Source: Marthasterias glacialis (lineage: Eukaryota > Echinodermata > Asteroidea > Forcipulatida > Asteriidae). From it: a stretch of 64,000 nucleotides of DNA. The translations under genes were made by a program, and so were the position numbers. The stretch is taken from assembly GCA_911728455.2 (NCBI GenBank), contig OU452229.1, positions 15,968,076 through 16,032,075 of the forward strand, read 5' to 3'. Under the pieces are notes generated by a model. It was not told the DNA's origin and did not search any database. It was given only the letters and a program-made list of their open reading frames with translations. Positions 23,697-38,600 of the stretch are shown here, piece after piece (the first letter of the stretch is position 1; each line of letters opens with the position of its first letter).

Positions 23697-26600
23697 GGAG
23701 AGGTGAACCTACCACTATCAGCAGAAACACTCTTAGGGGGAGGTATCGGTGCTAGTACCGTTGGGAAGATAGCTGCAGGCATCTGATTATCAATCTGAAT
23801 ACGATGAACCATCAGATGAATCTGCAGCTGGTGTTTAGCTGTACGTAACTGCGCCCATACACCAGCGTGATAGGTACGCCGGAGGGAACGACGCTGGGGG
23901 GTCAGCATACTCAAAGAACGGAAGTCAACCTGAGAAAAGTAAGAGATTTATTCAATTAGAAGTTAAATCCATTACACTTAATACTCACTGAGCATCTCGG
24001 ACACAAGCTTATAAACCGTTTCAGCAGAAAATATTGCTGAAGAATTATTTTCAGTAAGCAAAGCACCAGTTGCAACAATGGAATGACATGACGTTTTAGT
24101 TGGTACCCTAAGCAAAATTCTTTTGTGCTGAGCATTTCTTTTGTGGATAATACTTTCTTCTGTGGTCTTGACTACTTCTGGGGGAAAAAAATTGCAGAAT
24201 CTTAGTTGCTCATCAACCAGCAAAACCTGTCTACTTCATCAACCTGCCCACAGAAAACTTAAACTGGATGTTTTATCAAAAGCATATTATAGTACCTCAA
24301 AATCTTTCTCCAGCTTGGTGACTTTTGGCGGAGCATCTTTATCAGATTCCACCTGAGCCTTCTGATACCCATCCTCAAGAAGTTTCATCTGCTTCCCTGT
24401 CATATCACGCCATCGACGACGGACCTTGTTCTGCCAGATGATTCCAGAGCTACCACACAGAAGGAAGACAAACAAATATTCAAGGATATTTAAGGCTGAG
24501 CAGCTTGTTCTATATGATTGGGATTGGCCTCTGATAACGTCAGCTGTATGCGGTCTACTGACCCCTTGCATCATCGTTACATGCGGCCACTTTCTGCCGT
24601 GCTTGCCATTTTGCATGTAAAAATTATGGTCAACGAGTAAACGCCGCATCGTCTAAAATGAACTCTACACTGTATAATACACGGGGACAATGACTTCCAA
24701 AATGGCGCAACCAAGATTATTGTGATGACGACGTCAGGTGACTTGGGACAATACCTGGGAATTCATTTTCTTGAGTGAACGAGACAGGGTACCTCACCTG
24801 ATAATGCCAATGTAAGCCACTTCAGTTCGAGTCAGGTTATTGACAAGAGAAAGACCAAGTCCAGGTAGAGAAAAGATCAGCTCTAGATCCGACTGTTCTA
24901 ACTCTGCTGCCTGAAAAGCATCAGAGGAGAAAAATAATAAGAACTAATAACTAACAACTAGTTCTTGTATAGTGCATTTCACAATAACATCTGAATGCGC
25001 TTTACATTAGTGCCCAGGTCATTGGGCCGATAACATTCCTATAATCTTTCTCAGCTCCCTGGGGAGTATGCAGCCCCGAGCTGCTTTTTCAAACACAATA
25101 TCAACCTCTACCCTCGCAGGTACCCATTTATACCCCTGGGTGAAGAGAAACAATTATAGTAAAGCATCTTGCTCAAGGACACAAGTGTCATGACCGGGAT
25201 TCGAACCCACACCCCGATGACTTGACCACCAGAACTTGAGTCCGGTGCACTAGACCACTCAGCCATGACACGCTACAAATCAGCTTGTATCACAGCTCAA
25301 TGGATTCATCATTTTTCCTTAACCAAAAATAACACCAGTCCTTATATTCCTGACACAATTATTACATCATTTAAAAATGATCCTGTTCATCTAGAACTGT
25401 TTTTGAATTTTGTGACTGAACTCGTGAGATTAAGTAAAACAACGAGTGAAGATCTGTTTTACCTGTTGTGCGTTGGTTGCTACCGCCAGGTCCTCAGTGA
25501 AACATAACATACGCTGAGTACCGTCCAAGAACGACACCCAGTACATTGTGCGACCGTCGACTTTGAATTCTCCGATCCCGTCCTGGCCAGAAAAGAAATA
25601 AGTCCTTCATTACGATTCAATAAAAAAAAACTGTTTTGTTGACACTGGATGACGTTAATACACAACTGTGAGGCGTTTTTTGTGCAATGCCAGATTATAG
25701 ACCTTTGTCCTTTTGTTCCAAGAAGGAGATTACGAGGCATCGAGAGACTTCCACCATTGTTCTCATATTGTATTACGGCTCAATGGAGGCAAGTCAGAGT
25801 GAGCCGGCAATTGAGCCATGGTTCCGTGTTTAGTGCCACTCCTATGCCCTAGGTAACGTCCGATGTTTTGCAATTCACGGTGCAGGTCGAGAAACAAAAT
25901 GGACGATCCAATAAAGAGAATCTTTGTTCTCTTGGCATTGTCAAGTCAGGGTTTCCTTGTGCCAGCGGTACCCTCAAATATTCCGGCAGTTTCGCCAAAA
26001 GAATCCCGCCCGGGGGATGGGACATAAATAAAGAATCCCGGCTGCAACTGGTTACATCTTACTCAAAAAACACAAGATGCCAATTTTACAGGCAACCAAC
26101 CCCACTGCATGCAAAGGGAACCATTTGATAGCACAATGAACATTTCCAGTGTCTTACTATTCCCCCCCCCCAAAAAAAAAAAAAAAAAGAAAAAGAAAAA
26201 GAAAATTGAAATGAATGTGTTTTGTTTTTGGAGATTGCCTGGAACTGCTACCTCTTGTGACATGGCCGAAGTGCCACTATCCCCAAAAAGACTGTTAAAC
26301 TGTGTACCTGAAAGAATGACTAACTCTACCCTGCAACCCCTCAAGTCCCGCGACAGAATTGCTGGTGAGGAACTTTGCTTGAAAAGTTCCTGAGAACTGA
26401 CCAATCAGACAGTACCTTGATGAGATCATTCTTGTGCTCTTTGTCCCCAGCTTTCCACACAAGTTGACGTGACTGTGTTGGGTCCTGCCAGGTGTAAAGG
26501 ATAGCATCCCCTGGTTCTAGTGAGCATTCCTCTTTCACATGACTGAAAAAAAGTATGCATTATTACTTTTTTATTTTTTGTGACTTGTTAATTTCTACAA

Positions 26601-29600
26601 GAAAGGACAAAAAGATTAATAAAGAAGAATTTGTATCATGGACAAAACAAAAAAAGGGCAATTCCACAGTTCCTTCATATTACACTGACAACAGGTATAG
26701 AAAATCTAGTTTTTTAATTTATTTAATGACCTGATATGTTGAGATTTGCCATTGATTGGAGTAAATCTCAACATAAAGTCTAGAAAACCATTCACTACAC
26801 CAAATTTGTTATTGTGACCATACAACTACCCATACGGGCAGCTCCAGAGTCACTCACGTAAAATTACACACAGGTATCAGCAATCTTGACTGCTGTGTGA
26901 TTTTCACAACTTGGTATGTTGGTACCTTTCTTCAATCAAGAACAAATTACATCAAATTAAAACAAATACAATATTCAGAAAACCGCAATCCTTTTTTTTT
27001 TTTTTTTTTATTTTTTTTTTTTTTTAAATATTTTTTTTAATATTCATTTGATATTTGTTATTTACGTATACATAATTCTGTATTTATTAATTTGTCATGT
27101 TTTTGCTTTTTATAGAAAATTTATATTTATTCTTACCAGTTTTAATTAAGTGTTTTATGTACTCCGATGTATATCTTTATTTATATCATTGTGTACCCCC
27201 AGATGTGGGGCAGCAGGTCTACGGATCATGGTATGTATTTGTTTTTGCTGTCCCTTGCCCATCTCGGGGTATATTGTCCTGTATTTTGTTATGTACTGTT
27301 TTATTGGCCAATAAACTAATAATACTAATAATAAAAAAGGTTCTTTCACTGGCGTCACATTTCTATAGCAGCACGGGAGGTCTGCCATCCACCGTCACGT
27401 TTTATAATACATGCTAGTGCAGTTCCAGTAACTTGTGTGCATCACGAGTGCGTGTAAGTACTCGAGAACGGCAAGCGATAAAATAATGACGTCATCTGAG
27501 TAGGGACTATAAAGCCCTGTTCATACTTCACGCAAAAGCGAATGTGAAGCGTACTTTGGCGACGCAACAATTCACCACACGCTGTTTTTTTAAGTGTGAC
27601 GCAAAAAAATTCACTTTGCTTCCGCACTTTGCCTGAAGTATGAACCGGGCTTTAGAGTGGAATTGTCCATATGCATAGAGAGCCAAAAGTACATCACTTA
27701 CGCTTGGTGATACTTGACAGGCATGTTGTCTGTGTGGTTAATTAACTGCACAGTGAAGTTACCCTTGCTGAAGGACTCAAAGCTCACCACGGTCGCTGTC
27801 TCTGTAACAGACGTCTCCACAATGATACCACCCACCTGGGAAGATAATTCAGAGCGATGATGATTAGTGCCGAGTTGCTTCGTGAAATCTTGGAAATAAA
27901 TTGTGGTTGTGCTCATCAGGGCTGGAAAGTCAAAACTGTCTATAACCTTATTGTGTTAAGTGGAAATTCAGAGAAAACCAGAGTTCTCCCTTAACAGTGG
28001 TCTGCTGGCCAAATGGCAGGAGGACCAGTAAAAAATTCTCCAAGTGGTTCGAATGGCTAGTTCAGTGTTGAAAAGCATCCCTCTTTCATTTGAAACATGG
28101 ACAAGGGAAAATGCTGATAAACTAGTGAAATTACCGGTCCTTATGGCTAGTCACTGAAAACATTAAGAGCAAACCCTGAGAACCATACTGAAGAACTGTT
28201 CCAACCTTTACAAAAATGTGTGTGACCAAAATAGAACTGTTTTTATTTCAAAAAACATTGTGACATATTTGCTACGAGCCTTTGTGACCTTGAAATTCAC
28301 AATCAAGGGTGGCATCCACTTTAGTACTATTCGCCATTCCATGAACTGTTAATCTAACGTGGCTGCCTGCTACAAACAAAAAATGACATTAAATTTTATT
28401 TTCAAGAGCTCTTTTTGAAGTTTGGTAGGTTTCTCTTTGGTCTAGAACAAAAGTGTCTAAAAGTTATATTAAAAAAAGAAGATTTGCACAAAAATAAAAT
28501 TGGAAATCTCTGGCCAGGTACGGGTATTTACAGCACAGAATAGTAGATGATGTGACACGAACAAATAATTTGGGGGAAAATGAAAAGCTTGTGGATGATT
28601 GAGTGGACTAACTAACAGCATCTTCTTCGTAAAGTGTGGAAGCTTTGTTGGAAGTGTACAATGAGTTCAGTGTCTACAATAATGAAGACATGGGCAAAAG
28701 CTAATAATGGCTTTAAAATCTTGGGAAATCTGTTGGGATTGAAATGGAGCAAAAAATGGTAAACCAACAGGGCCCAATTTCATGGCTCTGCTTACCGTAG
28801 AATTCTGCACTTAGGGCCAAAAGAATCACACGCTTTTTATGATGCCGTACAGCTCATAATACTGTGGTAAACAGCTCCATAAAATTGGACCCAGCAATGG
28901 CAAATAACTGAATGTCTATCAAAACAATAAATTCAATTTTTTTTTAAATGGCCTCACGTTTCGACACTAGCAGAGTCTTTCTCGAAGGCTAAATGACAAC
29001 AAAACACACACATACATGAGTACTAAAGAAAGAGAAGCAGTCAAGTAGGAAGAAGCGAAAAACAGAGGAGCAGAATGCAGTTAGAAAAAGCAAGGGATAA
29101 ACAACGGAAAAGGAGACCGGGGGGGGGGGGGGCAGCTGAGAGGAAAAAGTGGAAGCAAAAAGGTCAAACCCAAAGGTGAAAAGAGGGAGACAAAAGTAAT
29201 TAATTACTGATAAAAATGTTTGCCCAAAGTAACGACTCTGAATGAAATCTAAGCTCTAACAGCTGATGCTGTATTTTTACCTATGAACGTGGGTGGATCA
29301 GCGAAAAAAAGAACATGAATTTAAGCTCAATATTTTATGAAATGAACTCTGTAGAATGGTATATGATGTACATTCCTATTGGGTTTGTTTGCAATGGTAT
29401 TATGTAAATTGTATCCAAATGAGTTTACCTTCAACTTTGTTACTTGCTGTAATTAATTAACACAAAAACAAAAGAGAATTGTACTTCTTGATACTGGTAG
29501 AACATTTTTACTGACAATGAAGTAGGCTGTGCAAGTCTCATCACTCATATTCTAACGTTAACTTGTGCATTTTTGTTTCCATCACAACTTAAGGTTAAAA

Positions 29601-32600
29601 AAACCATGAAATGCTCAAATATACTTGAGACTTGCACAACTTATTCATTAAAAGGCTTGAGTAGATATTTGGAACAATAACTAATAACTCAAAGGTGTTT
29701 ATCACTAGAAATTTACTTTTTTACTGTTTGATGACTAAGTTCACTAAGAAAGTGCCCACAATATATATTGTAAAATGTAAGCTAAGACCTCAACAAAGTG
29801 TAAAAGTAACCTGAAATTAGTTGTAATTCTTACCCATACACCGATGTTAGGCACTGTACACTCAGTACTTTCCCGAGTCCTGTGAAATATTCACAGGCAT
29901 TTTCCTCGCGTGGGATTCGAATCCACGACCCCCGCCATTCTAGAGCAGATGTCTTACCAACTAGACTACCGAGACTGCCCGGTAGCTAGAGGCAGGTCGA
30001 ATCCTATTAGCAGCGGGTACCGCGACCATTATAATAGATGTTAATTCTTGCATCTAATCTTACTTACTTACTCCTCCTAATCTTAGCAAAGCCTGGATCA
30101 CGCCTAAAGCGAACTGCAAAAGTCAAGTGAATTTCCTTACATCACAATCCTAGTGGTAAGTGATGACGTTTTGGAGCCGGAAGTGCAATATAAAAGAATG
30201 GTATACAAAATACATGTACATTAACATTCTTTACACTGCACTTCCAGCTCCAAAACGTCATCACTTAACAACAGGATAGGGAAACAGTCAGCGATTGTTT
30301 CAGTCTAAAAAAATTGCTGCATATTTGACTCCCACATAAAGTATGAAACAAGCTTATGTCATTCGCCATGCTGTAACGCTGTATAGCTTAACTGTTTAAA
30401 GTCTTTGTTTGAAACCAACTTATTTCAAACATCACTTCTGTTCTGCTTTGTTGTTTTTAGTTTGTTGTAAAGTGCTGTGGTGCCTTTATGTAAGAGATCC
30501 ATAAAATGCCTTTATTAGCATTATTATTATTATTTTTATTATTAAAGATTTGGGTAGGGTCGAGTTCCTAAACACTTTATTAGGAGGTTCCTACATGTGC
30601 ATGTATTAACAATGTCCAAGGAACTAGACAAAATCCTCTGTCTCCATGACAGAATAGTAAAACAAAAAACAATCAAAGTAAACAATCCTTTCCTCTCTTG
30701 AAATGAACGAATGGTATAACTTTACGAAGACACAAAGAGGGAAAGAAGGAGAACAAAGAGATTTTTTACCTGAGAGTCCAGCTTGAGAACCGTAGTGTGA
30801 GGGTCGGTGAAGAGGAATGGAAGAGAAGGCTCTGTTGAATCTTCCGTCATGACGACCATCTTAGGGTTGGTCTTCTTATCAGTGGGCCAGAATGCAACAC
30901 ACTGTGGGAAACCAATTTATATGTTTTGAACGTTTGAATGTGTGTGGCCAATTTGTAGAAATTGCATGTTTTTATTAATTTGGGTAAAATCTTTTCAAGG
31001 TAAATATTCCCTTTACTTCGTGTACTTGGATTTGCTGCAAGCGAATACTTTCAACTACAATCAGGGACATAACTTTATGTCTTTCAAAAAGAATCACAAG
31101 TAATTCACAAGTTGTGAAGCTCATGTGGAATTTCTAAGACAGTTAATCTGTTAAGATTTGAAATAATAATAATATGCCATTATTAACAACCTTTTTTTCA
31201 AGATTATCTAGTGATCAACCAAATTAAAACAATTTTACTGAGAACAGAAAAAAAATACCTAGTAGAAACAAGTTTGTTTTACATGTTTTTTTATACCACA
31301 TTGAACTTTGGCTAGTGAACTGAAGCATGAAAGCAGTCTCTGGTATGAAGTATGAACTGCTCAGAAATCTATATGCTTCCAGTGCTTTACCTTTTATAAA
31401 TAACAGCACCACATTCTTTTTCTCAAAAAAGGAAAGACATGTTACAACAAATTGTTGACCATTTTGATTGTAGACATATTTCGTAATGACTTGAAGACAT
31501 GTGTTGTTGAACAAGGGTGGGATCCTACAAAAATAAACAATCTTGAAGAATATGAGCCGGTCACCTCTTAGTCTAGGGTGTTACTTGGGAGAATTAACAA
31601 CTTCTTTACAATGACACATATTTAAGACTAGAGGTTTGGAGATCATCGGGACAGCGTCTTTCTTCCCTTAATCATCACTTCATGTCTTCCAAGAAATTTC
31701 AAGGGCAAAGAAAGATCTGAATAGTTCCAGAGATCAGGAAAAATTCCTGACAGATCACAGGCACGTACGGAAGGTGATAGCTTACCTCCTTAGGTGGAAT
31801 TACCAGCATGTCTTCCCCTCCGTTGTGCTCAGAGCACCTGATGGTGAAGTCCGTTTGGTTGACGATGAGGTACCGTGGATTCAACACAACAATCTTTGTC
31901 ATGCCGAAATTACTCAGCTGAATCTGGACACCAACCTACAACAGAGAGGGGGGGGGGGAGGACACAAGAATTACGACCAGCGCATCTCCAAGACGTTTAT
32001 TCTAGAATATCTTCACACTTTCTTAAATTCTGCTTTGTGGGTTAGTTGCCTGACATTTCAAGCCACACAGTTACCCATCGTGTTAACGGCAGACTTCCCA
32101 TTATGTGAGCGGCAGAGCACAAAATTTACAATGTTATGCAATGATAAAATAAAAGATCTCCAAATGCTTTAATCAATTTTGCTAATCATCACTAATTGGT
32201 TTTGTAAATGTTTATTCCTGAAATCTAATAGCAAGGTATTCCATATCATGAATGGCAACCCTCTTTATATATATACATATACACTTGATATACATCAGAT
32301 ACATGCAAGCATACATGTAGTAGTCTGAAATAGCTGCATATAACAAGAACAACACAATATTGTTCAAATCAGTTTCAAACCATCAGACAATATTTCATGA
32401 GTTAAAAAGTGCAACTTAAATTTAACAACGAAATTGGATTAGTAAATCAATTAAAAATGATATGAGGTTAAAAACAACAAGCAAAATAAATAAAAGCAAC
32501 ATCAAACATAATTACAATGTGGGTGCAATATTCAACAGCACACTGCGATAATTATATCACTGTGTTCCTCACAGATAAGAAATTTGACAGTCTGTGCAGC

Positions 32601-35600
32601 ATTTGTGAGAAAAAATAATAGTATTAGTCTGTGTCAAACTAATACATAAATGTTTTCTCGCAAGGATGGCAGAGCAAAGAAACTTGTTGAGGCTTTCTGA
32701 AAACAGATTTAATTGTTAAAATGAAGAATTTAGTGTAGCTTTTTTCAGTACCCCAACCTACCGAGATATATATTTAAGGGACGTGATTGTAGATGGCGGA
32801 AGTTCTTGAAAAATAATTGTAGTAGTTTCCACTTTTTCTGCTGATGAAACTCCCGAACTTCAAGGTTTTTTTTTATTATTCACTTTGGCCCTTTAAAATG
32901 TTTCAATAATTGGTACATTTTAAACTCACAGTTGGCATATTCTAGACAGAAGGGTCAGTAAGATTTCATATTTTTGTTTCCATCAAGTATTTCAGGCTGA
33001 ACGGGAAAAAATAGAAGAATCCCAGCAGCAACTGGTTAATAGAAAGATCCCTCAAAATGAAAGACCATCTGATTATACAGCAGTATTTCATTTGAAGAGT
33101 ATGCTTTAAAAATTGTCCAAAAAAAATAATAATAACAGAAATTCAAAAGAACAGCACATGTTACTTTGATTAATCAGATTTAGTTTCAAACAACTATGTC
33201 ACATCATCAACGAACCTTTATTTGCTTCTTGGTCTATGAAGGGAATCCACGTTGGGTTTACACACATTTAATTCAAAATTAATTGACACAATTGTTAGAA
33301 AAAAAACATGCAAATAAAAGAATTAATAAATCACAAATTGGGCAATTTGCTGAGTCATCTTAGCATATTGTATCAAATCAAACTGTTTTGCTTAAAATAT
33401 TTATCTGAATTGTTTGCAAAATTGTGCGGAAAGGTTTAAGTATGACACTAAAATTTATCTTGTCACTTGTATTAATCATGTGTTTTTTGTTTTAAGAGAA
33501 GTTAAATACTAGTTAAATCTAGTATGGCTTGCGGAGCACCATGGAAATGATCTCTATTGATTTCACTAGATCTCTATTGCATTGTGGTGGTCACCAGTGG
33601 TGTGGCGTTTTGACGTTTTGATCAGTACGCTCTGATCATCTTCAGGAGAAATGCTGAGTTATTACAACGCCAGTTCTTTACAGAACCATCACAGCTCATA
33701 CAGAGATTATTTCAATAGTGTTACCACAAACCCCACAAGATTGTATCCCTACCATGCAAAGTTTCAAATCCTTTATTTAGTGAACTATGAGTTATAAGAG
33801 TGGTATCAGTACTATTAGTTAAGATGCTTAAGATGACTTTTTTGCCAATTTGACCCCAAAATTTAGATTTAAATTTTAAATAGCTATTTTTATAGTTGCG
33901 AGAAATTGATCAGCTTTCATTTGAGGTAGTGCATGAAACAATTCGCCAAAGATAAGTGGTATTTTGTACATTGTCCAAAACATATGCAAAAGTTGTTCTA
34001 TGTTTTTCATTTTGAAATGGCATCATCTGTCAAAATTCGTTCAGAGAAAATAAACAATAATCAAATAAACAATAAATTCTTCAGGTGAAAACCGGGCCAT
34101 GCAACTTTGACATGTTAAAAATAAGCAAACCAAGAACATGTACATTCTGTGACATCCATCTACACTGTAAAACAGCTCGACAAAATGAACAAGTGTCTGA
34201 CACTCAAACATGGCATTGGTCTTACGCTGTATTTCTTGTGTTTGTCAGCTCCAGCTCCTTGGCCCTGCAATGTGTCAGGTGTGTGAATAACGTTAAGTTC
34301 GGAACAGAGGAAAGAGCATTAGGACCCAAGTAGGAGTTCAAACTTAAACTCCTGGATCACTGCTCCAGCTCTAAGAAAACTGTCAAAATATATTTTGTCT
34401 TTCCCTACACCGATATGTGGTAAGTACTGTCACCCGATACTCCTAATTTGTGTCAGTAGTAAGCGGAACAAAGCAACACTGAGCCCTCGTTTATAAACGA
34501 CTTAGATTATAATCCCATAACCTAGATTACTCTAGTGTTCTTAAATAACTTCAGTCAGTATAATCTTGGGTGCCACCAGCAACCCAGATTATACTGACTG
34601 ATGTTATCTAAGAGCACTAAGTAATCTTGGTTATGGGATTATAATCTGTGTCGCTTATGAACGTGGGCTCAGTGTTGCTTTGTTCCGCTTACTTCTGACA
34701 CAAAACTAAGAGTATCGGGTGGTACTGTACACTCAGTGCTCCTTCCCCCTCCCTGGTCCTGAAAACAAAATCCACAGGCATACTAAAAAGGTGAGATTCG
34801 AACTGCCATTCTAGAGCAGATATCTTAACCACTAGACCACCGAGTGCGCCCAGCGACAAGAGGCCAGTTCAAATCCTGTATATAAGCAGGGGGAAATGCA
34901 ACAATTTCAACAGATCTAGCTTTCTGTGTGGTCTTTTTCTTATCTCTGAAGTCAATTAAAACCTAAGTCAGACAATTTTTGTTTTTTAAGATACTTATCA
35001 GGAATCTTGCTGTATATGACCTGGAAAGGATGAGGGCGTTGGGGGTAGGGGTGGTGGGGGTGGGATGGATGAAATTACATTTACAAATGGCTGTGCTCAA
35101 GGTGACTTAGAATTTAGTTATTAAACTGAAGTTCATCCTTCAAAATATCAGAAGTATTACCCACTAGTGACAAAGTTGTCTTGCTTACCTCCTTGACTTT
35201 GTCGTCTCTCTTGCATGAGATGAAACCCGAACTTCCAACTGCATCCAGAGAGAATTTGTCAGACCAGCTTGAGTCACCAACCTTGAGGGAAATCTGCCAA
35301 AGAGAAAAACGTCACGTATAAGTGGTTTCTTGAAAAATTCAAAGATTTATAGTCTTACAATCGGGTTGCAATTCGAGTTTTACATGTTTTTTGTAAACAT
35401 CATAAGTTTTGTAACATCAACAGAATATAGAAAACATAAAAAACAATTATTTCTAATAATAATAATTAATAATAAAAACCAACATTAAAATACAGCGATG
35501 TATTCACGTAACCTTAATAGATCTGAATGTTAACATTAAATCTTGTGTTTTGACAATAAACAACTAGTCAAAGTAAAGTACAAGAGGTGCCACTACAGAT

Positions 35601-38600
35601 GTCTGTCCTTTGAGACAAAAACTGATTTTCAAAATTCCTACAGTTTTATACAGATATTTGTTGAGCAATATTTCTACTCTGTAATGAATTTCTTGTGTTG
35701 CAATAGTACTGAAACTACTTATTACCCAACAAAGAGCTGCCAATGATCGCATCTGGCAATCAGGGAAAATACTTACAATTACATGCAACATAATAGGGGA
35801 GAAGTTTTCATAATGAGGGGAGATTTTCAAATTTGTTCATCAGAACATGGAAAGATTGGTTTTATTTTCAGGGAAGTTTCTGCAGAATTGGCAGCTCTGC
35901 CAATGCAATCTGATTCAATAGGGAAAGAACAAAATGTCTGACTTACCTTGTTCTTGCCGGGGCTGAATCCTTTGTGTGTTGGATAAGAGAATAGAATTGG
36001 TTCTTTCTTGTCGGCTGGATGTTCAATTACGTCATTTCCAGCCTGTAGGATTAAATTCAATTCAATCAGACATTTGTTTTCATATTGGTGAAAATGTAAG
36101 GAGAGTAAACAAACACAGAACAAGTACCTAAATCAAAGACAATCAAGAACTGATTGAGAAAAAAAACAAAAACAATAATACTAACAAGAAGAATAAGTTG
36201 GATAAGGAGCAAACCAAAATGGCGGCATTTTCAAAAGCCAAAGGGGAGGCTTGTATTGAAATGCCCATTGACAAAAACAAACTGTAAACAGATGTTGCGA
36301 AAAGTTAAAGGAACCAAGAAAGTTGTTTCTTCAAATTGTCTCATCAACCCTTTCCTGATATCAATGGCTAATGTAACATGAGTAACCAAATAATGTAACA
36401 TGAGTAGTCATATAATGTAACAATGTACATGTAATGTGACAGGAGTTTCTATGGAATTGCCCTAGTTATGGCAACTTTTAAAGCCAATTGCGTAACTGAA
36501 GTCAATGCAACATGAATAACCATCAGGGATGAGATTTGCCGAGTGTGAACATTCCTGAAAATTGCGTGTCTGGGTTCCCCCCTTGTTGTAAACTCAGAAC
36601 CTCCCACGTGTTTAAATTCAGGAGGTTTAATAATAATGAAAATAAACAGTTCTTGTATAGCGCATAATACAATGAAGTCTCTATGCGCTTCTGTAATTAA
36701 AAAGATGAGTTTTAAGTGGAACTTTGAATTGTTCTAGCGTGGTGCAGTTTTTGAGATGGTTGGGAAGAGAGTTCCATTGTTTTGGTGATGCATATCGGAA
36801 GACACGTTGACCGTATGATTTTGTGTGGACTGGATAAGGAGTAAGAAGACCATGAGAACTGGAACGAAGTTTTACAGACTCTGTGCATCACCAGAAATAC
36901 AAAACTACTGGTTTGGACACAATGTGGACTATTTCTTTCTCCTTTTGGTGACTGCTCTACATTCTCCCAATAAAATTTAAAGGGATCAAGAAGATCTTTA
37001 GAAAATCCTGAAATCAGGAAAAAACCTGAGAGATCCCATGCCTGAACCATAGAATCAACACGATTAACCGTGAATAACCAAGGGATAGCCATAGGATAGC
37101 TCTAGTTTTGTTACCTTATAAGCCAATGGTAGTCCAGTCTTATTAATAAGCCAGTAGGTTGAGAACAACGTCATCTCCAGATAACCTCCACTGTAATCAG
37201 CTAACACACCCAGCTCTAACCAACGCTCATTGGTAGCTCCACCACGGAACCCAAGCTGGAAAAACTCCTTCAGACCTGGGCGGAGGGTGATCTCTCCTCG
37301 CCAGTCTGTGTCCGAGTAACCCAGAAGCTGAAGAATAAAAAAAAAAAAAGGAAATTATCCCACTCCATTTCTTACTTTAAGACGTACATAAAGGGATGGT
37401 ATATCATTGCATCATCACAGTATATGAGTACATTCATTCCAATCCTCTAGTTTTCAAGAAACATATCATAAAGGGATGGTATATCATTGGTTTTTAGAAG
37501 AGTGAATTAATTCTAATCCTGTTTTTCATCAAACACAACATGCAACCAGCCTGTGAACATTTTATTAAATTGATTTGTGACGTTTTCAAGAAAATGTAGA
37601 ATAATGGCGCATGCTCATATGTGCTTGTTAAAATTTGGCATATTATTGTTATTATTATTGTATATCGAAACCAATCTATTATTATTATATTCTATTATAT
37701 AGAAACCAAGGATGCCTCATAAGTGAACTTAATTACTGTAGCTCTCAAGCCTGAGGAAACCTGTATTGAAATAAGAACACGAGTCTTGCAGGATAAGACC
37801 TCATTTCAGGCAGAAACTTTTTGGTGTTGGAAACAAATTTATAAAATGCAAGCTTCTCGGGGAACTACGTCTAGTGTGGCATTACTTACCGCTATCATGA
37901 TCATGGTCTTGCCCATATCTACATTGGATAATTGAGTCTGCTCAGTGGGTTCTACCTTGACTTCCCCTCCAGAACCCTGTAAGGAGATTCAATCAAAATC
38001 AAATATCAAATCAAATAACAAATCAAATATCAAATCAAATATCAAATCAAATATCAAATCAAATATCAAATCAAATCTCAAATCAAATCAGGGTCATGTC
38101 AAAAGACGTCAAATAGAGCTGGAACATTTTGCCAGTCAATAAACACTTCACATGTTTTCTTTAATTTCTTTTATACAGGTATACATAATATAAGTTCTAC
38201 AGTGGTTTACTTGAACAACATAATTCTGTTTAACATTCTGAATCCAACTTGTCATTCATAGACCTTTGAAATGTTCTTTTTTTGTAAAACAATTTTGAGA
38301 ACCTGTCAAAAAGTTCCCGTATACTCCCACTCTAAAAGTTAACAAACCTAGTAGAGCAAAACTATTTCAAGTATAAAACCAACATTCTATTTTATAAGTC
38401 CTTAAAAACTCTCTGATTTTTGGAAGTCTTTGAGAATCTGTCAAAAAGTTCAATAAAGTTCACTCATTTCCTCTTTAAAAAATGACAACAACATATAGTA
38501 ATAACTATTAAGGTTGTTCAATATTTTAATTGCTTTTTAGTAGTTTTTTACAGTAAGTTGGGATCCATGTGGGAGATCAGTGATTACTGAATGGATCACC

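Larger units (their letters stand above)
31940..35180. other. VPS13 intron 25/26, 3.25 kb
   Basis: No exon is seen and the phase joins directly. It contains AT microsatellite-like stretches (32260-32300), a copy of the 2040 repeat (33950-34110), and a SINE with nested fold-back element (34385-34900). Confidence 0.6.

Noticed and set aside
23436..23914. Arg/Glu repeat ORF and its Leu/Ser mirror
   Set aside because: Produced by the (GA)n microsatellite; the only coding part is VPS13 exon 33.
36640..37092. 126-codon minus-strand ORF next to exon 23
   Set aside because: No VPS13 phase connection or conserved residues; its left part starts like an interspersed repeat.
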